DNA of 64,000 nt. Origin: Mycosarcoma maydis (lineage: Eukaryota; Basidiomycota; Ustilaginomycetes; Ustilaginales). Position numbers and translations under genes: made by a program. The stretch is taken from positions 124,001-188,000 of the forward strand of contig NC_026493.1 of assembly GCF_000328475.2 (NCBI RefSeq), written 5' to 3'. The notes under the pieces are model-generated. The model did not search any database. It had not been told where the DNA came from and was given only the letters and a program-made list of their open reading frames with translations. Shown here piece by piece: positions 1 through 9,021 of this stretch. How positions within the stretch are numbered: the first letter of the stretch is position 1; each line of letters starts with the position of its first letter.

Positions 1-376
1 ATTAGGGTCCAAGCACACCGCCAAACGTGAAGCCAAGGCGAACCCTGAAAGCGTTACGAGTCGTGAGTTGCTCCGCTTTTTCAGCCAAGGTGGAGGGAGG
101 CAGCTGCAGATGCTTGTCAGACGAGATTCAAGATTTACATTCATGATGCACGATTATTATTCGTGGTTTATTTTTCATCAGCAATGCATGACGAGCCGCG
201 CTACTCAGCGTCAGCGACTCACGACTTGTGTAGTGGCAGGCAGAAGTGCTCCTTCCCTTCCCTCAGCCAGCCTTTCAATCTTGTATCACGGCACTGATCT
301 GCTACTCGCCAGCATAGAAGCGCACTGTGGCCGGTAGTTCTATATCGCGTTAGAAGCCAAGCTGCTGTGATCAAGA
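1..376. other. Upstream spacer of the DDHD phospholipase gene
   Basis: No convincing gene. The short open frames on both strands lack family signatures and overlap each other. The stretch holds degenerate members of the dispersed motif (for example around 140-175 and 214-225). It presumably contains the promoter and 5' UTR of the gene starting at 377; I see no clear TATA element. Confidence 0.5.
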
Positions 377-3300
377 ATGGGTAACAGGCACGAGGACCTC
401 GTCGACAGCATACGCGACGACCAACAGCCAAACAACTCGGGAGGCTCCGAGCAAACTTCGAAACAACGAAGGGCAGAATTCATTCGTCAGGCTTCGCTGC
501 CATTTGTTAAGCGCAATCGATCAAGCTATCGCAGCAAATCTTCGTCTGATAACCAGACCTCGACGCTGGACGATCAAGCTGGCAAAACTATCCACAACAT
601 TGACGAAGCCGAGGCGGACGATGCTATCGACGTTGACCAAGCCGATGGTGACGAGGGCCCTGTACTTCATACACGGTGGCTGCGCACCCTTGACTCTGGC
701 AAAGGGTGGGAGTCTTTCTCTGTCAAGGATAGCCGCAATCTCGAGTCTGCGTGGAAAACGTGGACACAACAGAGTGGCGGTAACGTTGAACTCCCGAGTC
801 TGCCCGAGACAGATGGCAAGGTTCAAGCTGGCGAAGTCAAAGGCTCCATAGACGAATGGCAGGCTCCAGATCCCGATGCAGACGACGTCTCACACAAGGT
901 TGCCGTGACCTCTGATCGACTCTATGATGCCGATCTTACCACATTCTCCATCACTCCCGTCTTCTGGAAAGGGCCTGCGCTCCGTATTACACGTGCAAGC
1001 TGGTTCTTTGAGTCCACTAAGCTATCGCCCTGCTCTACAGCGCTTGCCGCCGAGCTCGAGTCTCACTTTCAGACGCTTCGTCCCTGGCTTCCCTCTTACA
1101 CTGATGAGCTCAAGTCTTCCGTCTCCCTAGGTGCCGAGGCCGAGGCCAAGCTCAAGTGTAATCTTAAGACGCTCAAAAACAGTTACGTCATCTTCCAGGG
1201 TCCTAGACTTGCTCGTCTCTATCAGGAAGGCTTTTCCAATCGCTTATCCAAGCAATTCTTCACTGCCTGGAGCGGTGAGCACAGCGGAGGACAGCTTCTG
1301 ATTCGCGGGTATCAGACACAAGCTCAACTCACGGACATCAGGTCAGGCTCTAGCGCCTCCAAATCGTCAATGCGTCGTGTCAGGTCAAAGAGAGGGTCCT
1401 TCGCGTCCGAGAAGCAGGCGCCTGTACCCAGGGTGGCCGGCGAAGGCACCTCGGAACTTAAGAGCCGCTTGGCTGAAGCGCTGCAAGATGATGACGACCA
1501 TATCGATCCGATCGTCGTCGACGATGCAGAAACCACCGACGTCAAGATTTCCGCCGAGCGAGCTGGTACACAGAATTCCGATCACGTGCCTGGCGGCCTC
1601 GCTACAAGAGCTTCACAAGCCTCGTTGAACATCGACAAAACCCACATTGAAGCCTCGCCGTCCAAGTTCGGTGCAAAGGCCACCCTGCGCACCTTGTCTG
1701 TAATGGCAGCTGGAGGCATGACGTCTACATCGGCACCGGCCAATGAGCTGCTGCGATCGGTTGCTTCGCGACTCGGTGTTTGGAGTGGCGATGACGCCTC
1801 TGCTTCTTCAACCCACGAGTCTCTAGACTCGGATTCGCAGAGAGAAGCAGGAATCTTGACCCCATCGCAACAGGATGATATCAGCGAGTCGTTCAAGGAA
1901 GCACAGCGCAGGGTACAAGACGACCTTCCAGCGCAGCCTCCGAGCGCTGCAGAAAAGCAGCGAGACAAGCAGACAGATGAGGCCGACGACCAGGACGCTG
2001 ACGTGGATTGGGATGATCCGGATGCATTCGACGATGAGCAAGAGCGAAGCGAGGCGCAAGCTGAAAGTGAGAGGCCTCCCGAACTTCTGCTTGCCATTCA
2101 CGGTATCGGTCAGAGGCTTGCTGGAGAGTGGAAGAGTTTCGACTTCACCCTGGCTATCAACACATTCCGCGCTCTGCTGCAGACTCGCATCGACACATCC
2201 AGGACGCCGAGCGAGATTGGCGGACGTGGATTGAGCGGTCTGGCTGCTAAGCGCCGCGTTCAGATTCTACCAGTCCTTTGGCAGACTGGCTTCCATCAGA
2301 TGGAAGACGACGAGCGGTGGGCGGACCAAGACTCTGATGCTGAAGATCCAGACTCAATCATGTACGACAACGGTCTCGAGCTCGAGATGGATCACATCTT
2401 TGGCGACGACGGCATCCCCATTGTGCGGACGCTGGTCAAGGATGTACTGATGGATATTCCCATGTACCTCTCCCAACACAAGGCTCACGTTATCCGGTCA
2501 GCAATGCTGCAAGCAAATCGACAGTATCGTCTCTTTGTCAAGCGCAACCCCGAATTCGAAATCAAGAAAGGGCGAGTTCACATCGTAGCTCATAGTCTTG
2601 GTACAGTGATTACGTCAGATTTGCTCTCGCAGCAACCGGATCGGGTGCCTCCTGTCAAGGATTTGAGCCCCGAAGAGGTGCAAGAAGCAGTTGGCAAACG
2701 CCTCTTGTTCAACACGCACAGCTTTTTCGCCGTCGGAGCACCCGTGGCTCTTTTCTTTGTGCTGCACCGCGCACAATTAATCGCCCGCAGTGGAGTAGTG
2801 CGCTCCAGTCGCTTTGTACGGGACGAGCCGGGCATCACACTGAACGGCGAAGGCAGGTTCGGTTGCCTTGCCGTGACCAGCTTTTACAACATTTGGAACC
2901 AGTACGATCCTGTGGCTACGCGGGCAAGTCCGTGTGTCGATGTGCAGTACGCAAAGCAGCTCAAGCCGGTGCCTCTCAATAAGGCGATTCGCAGCATTCT
3001 GCGAGCCGACCCCGAGGCCGAAAACCACGACATCGCCGAGGATGGCGGCACGTGGTCGTTCGGCTCTGGCAACGCTGCTGACCCGGATGCAAGAGTAGCC
3101 AAGCGCAAGGCAGCGGCCGTCAAACGCACCAAAGGCTTCTTTGGAACGTGGAGTCGCAGGACGGAGGCAGCAACCGCTCCACGTAAGACGCAAGCAGTGG
3201 AGGAAGACGATGGCGAGAAGATAGGCGACGACGACAGCGCCTTGCGCTCCAGCATGGACGTGTCAGAGACCGAAGAGGCCAGAGAAGCGCGTACAGAGGC

Positions 3301-3652
3301 CGAGAGTCTGCGATCCAAGTTTGCAGCCAAAGCACGCGAGGAGGAAGATCGCAAGGAGGAGCGGAAGCGTATCGCCGATGAAGAGAGGAAGAAAGGAATC
3401 AGCGCCAAACGTCAGGCGCGGGCCGAAGCTCGACTGCGTGCGCTCAACCCTCTTCATCGAATCGATTTCTACATGCCTGTGGAAGGGTACAGCTTGCTCA
3501 GCTCGATCAATCAGTACGCTGAACTGATGACCGCTCATATGAGCTACTGGACCAAGGTTGACTTTGCCGACTTTCTCATCACTCAGCTCATGGCGGACAG
3601 CGATCGACTGGAGAGGAGCTTGGAGTATCGTGACGTCGAGGGCTGGGAGTAA
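377..3652 (+). CDS. DDHD-domain phospholipase (PA-PLA1-like)
   Basis: Intronless frame of 1091 residues from an ATG. It resembles intracellular phosphatidic-acid-preferring phospholipase A1 proteins (DDHD1/DDHD2 family), which hydrolyse phospholipids at ER/Golgi membranes. Seen: an N-terminal WWE-like stretch around residues 190-300 (WKGPALRITRASWFFE), a long disordered Ser/Asp-rich insert, a lipase core starting at LLLAIHGIGQRLAGEW (about 570), and the nucleophile elbow AHSLGT (G-x-S-x-G-like, about residue 740). The DDHD domain follows, with FYNIWNQYDPVATR and, after a charged coiled-coil-prone insert, the closing block HRIDFYMPVEGYS and YWTKVDFADFLITQL near the C-terminus. The charged insert splits the DDHD domain, as in other family members. 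Function is by family; substrate is not determined. Confidence 0.88.
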   Translation: MGNRHEDLVDSIRDDQQPNNSGGSEQTSKQRRAEFIRQASLPFVKRNRSSYRSKSSSDNQTSTLDDQAGKTIHNIDEAEADDAIDVDQADGDEGPVLHTRWLRTLDSGKGWESFSVKDSRNLESAWKTWTQQSGGNVELPSLPETDGKVQAGEVKGSIDEWQAPDPDADDVSHKVAVTSDRLYDADLTTFSITPVFWKGPALRITRASWFFESTKLSPCSTALAAELESHFQTLRPWLPSYTDELKSSVSLGAEAEAKLKCNLKTLKNSYVIFQGPRLARLYQEGFSNRLSKQFFTAWSGEHSGGQLLIRGYQTQAQLTDIRSGSSASKSSMRRVRSKRGSFASEKQAPVPRVAGEGTSELKSRLAEALQDDDDHIDPIVVDDAETTDVKISAERAGTQNSDHVPGGLATRASQASLNIDKTHIEASPSKFGAKATLRTLSVMAAGGMTSTSAPANELLRSVASRLGVWSGDDASASSTHESLDSDSQREAGILTPSQQDDISESFKEAQRRVQDDLPAQPPSAAEKQRDKQTDEADDQDADVDWDDPDAFDDEQERSEAQAESERPPELLLAIHGIGQRLAGEWKSFDFTLAINTFRALLQTRIDTSRTPSEIGGRGLSGLAAKRRVQILPVLWQTGFHQMEDDERWADQDSDAEDPDSIMYDNGLELEMDHIFGDDGIPIVRTLVKDVLMDIPMYLSQHKAHVIRSAMLQANRQYRLFVKRNPEFEIKKGRVHIVAHSLGTVITSDLLSQQPDRVPPVKDLSPEEVQEAVGKRLLFNTHSFFAVGAPVALFFVLHRAQLIARSGVVRSSRFVRDEPGITLNGEGRFGCLAVTSFYNIWNQYDPVATRASPCVDVQYAKQLKPVPLNKAIRSILRADPEAENHDIAEDGGTWSFGSGNAADPDARVAKRKAAAVKRTKGFFGTWSRRTEAATAPRKTQAVEEDDGEKIGDDDSALRSSMDVSETEEAREARTEAESLRSKFAAKAREEEDRKEERKRIADEERKKGISAKRQARAEARLRALNPLHRIDFYMPVEGYSLLSSINQYAELMTAHMSYWTKVDFADFLITQLMADSDRLERSLEYRDVEGWE

Positions 3653-4565
3653 GAGCCGTGCTCTGTCGACGATCCCTGCTGGATCTGTTCATCATTCACG
3701 TCCACCAAGATTCGTGATTGCTTCGTTGAGCACCGTCCAATGATACCCGCCCTTTGGCTAATTTTCATCGTACCAAAGGAAGCGCAGATTGTGAATCATG
3801 TACTCGTAACGCGTGACTGTGTCTGGCGCTGGACTCGAGCCGTAAAGCTGGTAGGTTGATCTGTAGCTAGACACACGTGATTTGAACGCTCGTCTTTCCG
3901 AATCGTGAATCACATAAATCACGAATGAGGCTGTGTGGAAACACAAACTGGCCTGTACGAGTGCTGGTCACGAAAAACGCGACTCGTGAGCTAACTTGTC
4001 ACGGTTGTGTCCTTTGGTTTTTCTAAAATCACCAGATCACGAATCACGAATAGCGGATCACGAATCGTGAACAGGAAAAGGAAGAGAAGCTGATGACCCT
4101 GTGGCGCATGTGCATCCACAACCTGCTCTCGTGCGCTACCTCGCTTAACGAAGTGCAGGCAAGATAGAAGCAACATTCATGATTCGTGATTCAGGGTCTC
4201 TTAGTCGCAGAGTCTGCTCAAGCAGCAGCTGCACCGCCCAAAAGATCAAACAAACAGACCAGCATCAGCATCAGCATCAGCCACCGGATGTGCTTGGCTA
4301 TCCTCTCCACATAATCTGAGCGCATGTAGCCAACAGACATTCAACACACCCGTGTCCATTGTTCGACAAGTTTTCTGCTTCTTGCTTCCTCCATCATCCC
4401 TCGTCACCCGTCTCGTCATCGCGTGGCTTGCATCTTAAGAGGTGTGCCGCTCATTTTGGGTGCAGACGTGGCTCATCTCGTTCGGCCAATCCAGGCACCA
4501 TCAAATTTGACTACCGCAGTTGACGTAAGGTCACTCGAGGCTGCCGCAATCAGACAAGGCCGACC
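3653..4565. other. Intergenic spacer with dispersed-motif copies
   Basis: About 0.9 kb between two + strand genes. No coding frame is supported. It contains dispersed-motif copies at 3899-3927, 4027-4071 and 4176-4195, and a short CATCAG tandem near 4261-4280. The pyrimidine-rich stretch before 4566 is probably the promoter and leader of the arrestin-like gene. Confidence 0.5.
4027..4071. repeat. Dispersed CACGAAT motif cluster
   Basis: Four closely spaced copies of ATCACGAAT and its inverted form, part of the motif family that recurs in nearly every spacer of this window. Confidence 0.8.
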
Positions 4566-7500
4566 ATGTCGCAGCCAAAGCTCAACCTTCGTCCGCCGCC
4601 GCATCGCGACTTTATACAGGGGTTTCCCGGCATCGTTGGTTCCAACGTTCGTCCTCCCGCTCACGTTGCCGGTACCGTCGAAGTTCGTCTTGGCACCAAG
4701 GGTCTCAAAGCAGCATGGCTACGCATCGAACTGCGCAAACTCGAAACCCTGCCCGGAGGTGAAAGCTGGGGAGAGCTGATTGGTAGAGGTCCCATAGACG
4801 TGTGGTCCGCCGGCAAGGATGACTCGTACAAGTCTGACTCGGAAAAAGGCTGGGAGCTGCTCCAGACTGCAGACTTCCCCTTCCAGGTCACCATCCCAGA
4901 GGGACTTCCTCCGAGCGCCAAACTCGAGAAGAATGCCGGCATCGCATACGAGCTCGTCACCTCACTCTGCGTTCGCAGCAAGAAGGGTTTACTCAAAAAG
5001 GAAACCACGAGCTCCATCATCCAGAACACCCATCCACTTTGGCTCGACAAGCACGAGCTGCATTCCACCTGGCCTGTCTACGCGACGCCAGACGACCACG
5101 AGGTTCTCCAAGACGACATGCGAGTCAAAGTGTTGCGCGACCGTAGCTGTTTCGGTCCTGGCGACAACATCACCCTCCGCATCATCTTGAGCTCGGACCG
5201 CATCTCGCCTATCAAGGTCAAGAGCATCTCCTTTTCCATCCGCGAGACCATCACTTTTAAAGGCAGCGCCAAGAAGACATTCGGTTCCAATAAGGCGGCC
5301 TCTCAGAAAACCGAGACACTCTCGTCGAAAAGCAAGAGCTTCGGCAAAAAAGTCTATAAAGGCGACGTTCACACCTTTGACCTCGTCTGCCAGATCCCAC
5401 GCACACACACCCTTATGACCATTCAGACTGCAAAACACATCGAAGTCTCGTATTCCTTGCGTGTGCAAGTTGAGACCGCCAAGAAGCCCATCATCATCGA
5501 TCATCTGCCGCTCACAGTCTCCAACTTCACAAAAAGCGCCTCGGAAGGTCTCATGAACCGCATCGGCTGGGTACCTGGTCTGTCTGCACCTGCTCACGGA
5601 GAATATGCAAACGACGCCTCTGCAATGCTTCCTTCTGGCCCGACTGTACAGCAACCAGGCATAGTGCGGTCCAATTCGTTCGGCGGCTCCACCTATTCCG
5701 GCAGCCGAAGCAGCTACCCTGGCTATGCTGGCGGCGACCTGCGCCGGCGTGATACCGTCATGACCCAAGGCACTGCTATCAGTGGACCCGGAATAGCAGG
5801 CCGCGGTGTTCCCGGTCAAGTCTTCTCTTGGGGTCAGTATGGGTCGGCGCAACCTTTTGGAGCGAGCGATGCGCCTCGTCCAGCTTTTGCTGGTCCGCCC
5901 AGCATCTACGAAGGTCGAGAACTGGCGCCAGAGGAAACGCGGGCCCTGTTCCATTCGACGAACCGTCCGCAAAGCGCCATGGTTCTGGGCACTGCCATCG
6001 ATCCCGTGCTCATGCCCCCGTCCTCTTATCAAGGCCACAGCGGCACAGTGACACCGATCGCTGAAGGCAGTGAAGACGGCCATGCATATCCCAATTTCTC
6101 ACACCGCTCGCCATACCAACAACAAAAGCAGTTCTCATCTCAACCCGACGTCAGAAGGTATTCGCACCTGGATGGAGCTGCTTCTGCTGGAAGCCCGATT
6201 CAACCGCACGGATTACGCTATGCATCGGGTACCGCCAGCCCTGCTGATCCTCGTTCTACCGCTTCTCCAGTTGATGGCAGAAGTCCATACAGCGAGCAGG
6301 TACCCTATCGTGCATCCGGCACCCCAGATCTAGGCACGACGAGATATGTTCGACCTGAACCTGTCCATCAAGCCATTCCTTCGCAGCCGCACACAGGAGT
6401 TGACGCCAACAGTGCTATGACTTCAGCGGAGGCGGAAAAGCAACGACTTTACGAACGTGCACGTCAACAGGCAGAACGCAATCAACGGCGTGCTGATGAG
6501 CGACGCGCGCTTCATCACGGAACGGCAAGTCCAAGTGCCACCTCTGAGATGAACGGAGGTCGTCCCTACAGCATGTTTAATTTGGCGTCCTCCAGTGGTG
6601 CTGCATCGGCTTCACCTGCACCACTAGCAGCTGTTTCAGGGCTCTCGGCCGAAGCGGAAAAGATGAGGCTTTTTGAACGAGCCCGAGCAGAAGCGGAGAG
6701 GTACCAGGGATCGTATCAAGAGGGTGCCGCCTTTCCTGCCATGGGTTCGACAACCAACGGTGTGGGAGGCTCCAGCATGCCCGGTCCAAGCAGCTCTCAG
6801 CCTAGCCAGACGAGTGTCAACAGTGCAGTGGTTTCGGGACGTACCGCACCGTATCCATCGTATATGACGGCAGAGGAGGAGAAGCGTCAGCTGTACGAAC
6901 GCGCTAAGGCCGAGGCGGATGCGTATCAGCGTGGCGAAGGATCGAGTGCCACAGTTACTGGACCCAGCAGCTCTTCACAGCCTCTATCTGGTCATCAACA
7001 GACGGCTTCTGTCAGCAGTGAGCCAGTGGCGGATGTTCCCGGCGCGTGGCCCCAGAACCCGCAGAGAGACTCATTTGCGAACAACGCCTCGTCGACGTCT
7101 ACCCCTGTTGCAGCAATGGCGGGCTCTTCATCTGGTAGAATTCCCAGCGGGGCCATACAAGCCATCAGCGAAAAGGAACAACTTCGTCGCTACTATGAAG
7201 CTCGAGACGCTGTCAGTCAGCATCTGCAACAATCCTCCTCGTCCGGCTCTATTGATCCGACTCAGAAAAACAACTTCAACCAAGCACAATCGGAACGTAT
7301 GTATGCACCAGAAGTAGCTTCTGCCGTACACCACGCAACCCCGCACCAACCGGCGGATACGGTTGCCACACCGACCAAGACCACGCCGTCGCAACTTGCA
7401 CGACCCGTGGTCAACACGGGTGTACAGTCGTACTTGACCGAAGCAGAACAGCAGTCGGCAGAGGAAAAAGAAAGGTTGGCTTCGCACTACGCACGGAAGC

Positions 7501-8084
7501 AGGCGAAAGCTGAGGCTAAGGCGAATGCGAAAGCGACTAATGGTGGATCAGTTGCGGGTGGCATGGATATGGGACCACGTGTGCAGAGCAGTACGGCTGC
7601 AGGAGGTGCGAGTGAAAAAGCGCAGTTGGCGGCGTACTACGCAGCACGTGATGCTATGGAGCAGAATCTGCGAGAGCAGTCACAATCACCGCAGCAGATG
7701 AGAGAAGTAGCAGCAGTAGCAGCAGTAACGGCAGCAGATTCGTCGCAGCCATCGAAACCCAGTGCGAGATTATCCTACCAACATCACATTCCCGAGTTGC
7801 GCGCAGCCTCCCCGAATGTTTTCGCACCCACCACCTCGACCATTCCCGGTGTCGCGCGTGCGGGCATGCCAAGCAATGGCAGTGCTGCAGCCGGCCCAAT
7901 GCGATCAAGCGCAGACCAATGGCAACCCAAGTATAGTTCGCTCGATGATGAATCAGATCTGGACCTCCTGGAACCTCATTCTCGAGCAGCAAACACGTCC
8001 ATCTCTGCACCACCACCACTGCCACCCAAGATTCCTCTCGGGACGAGTCGCTTGGCTGTTCAGAATCCGAATGCTTGGCCTTAG
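4566..8084 (+). CDS. Alpha-arrestin-like adaptor with repetitive C-terminal tail
   Basis: Intronless frame of 1172 residues. Residues about 20-170 form an arrestin N-like sandwich (GTVEVRLGTKGLKAAWLRIELRK; FPFQVTIPEGLPPSAKLE), and residues about 180-325 an arrestin C-like domain (VKVLRDRSCFGPGDNITLRI; EVSYSLRVQVETAKKPIIID). In fungi such proteins act as adaptors that recruit ubiquitin ligases to membrane cargo; that role is inferred from the family. The remaining 850 residues are Ser/Pro/Gln-rich and disordered, with six short charged helical repeats at about residues 618, 693, 767, 867, 957 and 1015: three of the type AEAEKxRLYERARAEAERYQ and three of the type SEKxQLxxYYxARDA. No classical PPxY motif was found, so coupling to a Nedd4-type ligase is unproven. 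The subfamily (ART, Rim8) is unclear. Confidence 0.75.
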   Translation: MSQPKLNLRPPPHRDFIQGFPGIVGSNVRPPAHVAGTVEVRLGTKGLKAAWLRIELRKLETLPGGESWGELIGRGPIDVWSAGKDDSYKSDSEKGWELLQTADFPFQVTIPEGLPPSAKLEKNAGIAYELVTSLCVRSKKGLLKKETTSSIIQNTHPLWLDKHELHSTWPVYATPDDHEVLQDDMRVKVLRDRSCFGPGDNITLRIILSSDRISPIKVKSISFSIRETITFKGSAKKTFGSNKAASQKTETLSSKSKSFGKKVYKGDVHTFDLVCQIPRTHTLMTIQTAKHIEVSYSLRVQVETAKKPIIIDHLPLTVSNFTKSASEGLMNRIGWVPGLSAPAHGEYANDASAMLPSGPTVQQPGIVRSNSFGGSTYSGSRSSYPGYAGGDLRRRDTVMTQGTAISGPGIAGRGVPGQVFSWGQYGSAQPFGASDAPRPAFAGPPSIYEGRELAPEETRALFHSTNRPQSAMVLGTAIDPVLMPPSSYQGHSGTVTPIAEGSEDGHAYPNFSHRSPYQQQKQFSSQPDVRRYSHLDGAASAGSPIQPHGLRYASGTASPADPRSTASPVDGRSPYSEQVPYRASGTPDLGTTRYVRPEPVHQAIPSQPHTGVDANSAMTSAEAEKQRLYERARQQAERNQRRADERRALHHGTASPSATSEMNGGRPYSMFNLASSSGAASASPAPLAAVSGLSAEAEKMRLFERARAEAERYQGSYQEGAAFPAMGSTTNGVGGSSMPGPSSSQPSQTSVNSAVVSGRTAPYPSYMTAEEEKRQLYERAKAEADAYQRGEGSSATVTGPSSSSQPLSGHQQTASVSSEPVADVPGAWPQNPQRDSFANNASSTSTPVAAMAGSSSGRIPSGAIQAISEKEQLRRYYEARDAVSQHLQQSSSSGSIDPTQKNNFNQAQSERMYAPEVASAVHHATPHQPADTVATPTKTTPSQLARPVVNTGVQSYLTEAEQQSAEEKERLASHYARKQAKAEAKANAKATNGGSVAGGMDMGPRVQSSTAAGGASEKAQLAAYYAARDAMEQNLREQSQSPQQMREVAAVAAVTAADSSQPSKPSARLSYQHHIPELRAASPNVFAPTTSTIPGVARAGMPSNGSAAAGPMRSSADQWQPKYSSLDDESDLDLLEPHSRAANTSISAPPPLPPKIPLGTSRLAVQNPNAWP

Positions 8085-8403
8085 CGTTGCACCGTGACAT
8101 GCTCGATATGAACATCTGAACTCCATCTCTCTGGCAAATCGTCGCTGCTGATCAAGTGTGGTGCGATGGTACATGAGTCGTCCAAAACGGCGAGGCACAA
8201 CTGAGTGAAGTTAATCTTTCTTTTTTTTTTCTTCATCACGACGCTCTTCTCGAGCGAGACAGGGACTAGTGAGGTCAAGAGGGAGATGGTAGGGAGATGA
8301 CGGAGAGTGGAGCTGTCGATGACGGGTGGATGATGGGATTGCAGTGCGAGGCTGAGAAAATGGGATGCGATGATTAGGTGGCGGATGGAAATATAGAGGA
8401 GGA
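8085..8403. other. Convergent 3' spacer with poly-T/poly-purine tract
   Basis: A 319-bp region between the ends of two converging genes. It carries an almost pure T run at about 8217-8232. No gene is seen; it presumably holds both 3' UTRs. Confidence 0.5.
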
Positions 8404-9021
8404 TTAAGCGGGCGGTGCGACGTCAGGATCATTTGACTCTGCGTCATGTTTTGGTACGTCTTGCTGCTGTTCCTCGTCGTCGTCGTCGTCGTCGTTGGCT
8501 TCGTTAGCCTCCTCCGCATCCTGCTCGTCGTAAAACGCCTTCAACGCCTTAGCCGCCTCCCTGTACTGTACCTTAACATCCCTAAGCGTTGCAGTGAGCT
8601 TCTTGAGCGCCTCATCTTCAGTCAAATCGCTGATACCATCCTCGCCATGGCACTTGCCATAGTGCTGCATGTGCTCGCAGCTATCGCGCACCTTGATTAC
8701 GCCCACGGCTGCGGAGGAGCCTTTGAGAAAGTGACCGAGCGTCGACAGCTCCGTAAGATTTTTTGTGTCTAGCGCCACGTCCATCTCTTTGAAAGTGGTG
8801 ATGGCTTGGTCAAAGTAGTTCCACACGATGCTCTTGGAGAATTCGCGGTCGTCCTCGTCGTCCATCTCGAGCAATTGCGAGAAGATGTCCATGTCGATGA
8901 TCAATGGCGAAAGGTCGCCTGCTGAGCCGCTGGCTGCGTCGACGCCCTGTTTGAGCATCAATCGCATGTCGCAACGGAACGCAGCGGGAAGAGTCGCCAA
9001 AGTGACGATCGGGGACGACAT
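8404..9021 (-). CDS. YPD1: Histidine phosphotransfer protein (Ypd1-like)
   Basis: Frame of 205 residues read from the ATG at 9021; the frame continues 18 bases upstream only through a non-ATG codon. It is a single HPt four-helix protein: the conserved HFLKGSSAAVG block places the phospho-accepting histidine at His97, and the following helix carries CEHMQHYGK as in Ypd1 proteins. In fungi this protein relays phosphate from hybrid sensor kinases to the Ssk1 and Skn7 response regulators in osmotic and oxidative stress signalling. The last ~35 residues are an acidic Asp/Glu/Gln tail, absent from minimal HPt proteins and probably disordered. Family assignment is firm; the pathway is inferred from orthology. 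Confidence 0.88.
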   Translation of the reverse strand: MSSPIVTLATLPAAFRCDMRLMLKQGVDAASGSAGDLSPLIIDMDIFSQLLEMDDEDDREFSKSIVWNYFDQAITTFKEMDVALDTKNLTELSTLGHFLKGSSAAVGVIKVRDSCEHMQHYGKCHGEDGISDLTEDEALKKLTATLRDVKVQYREAAKALKAFYDEQDAEEANEANDDDDDDEEQQQDVPKHDAESNDPDVAPPA

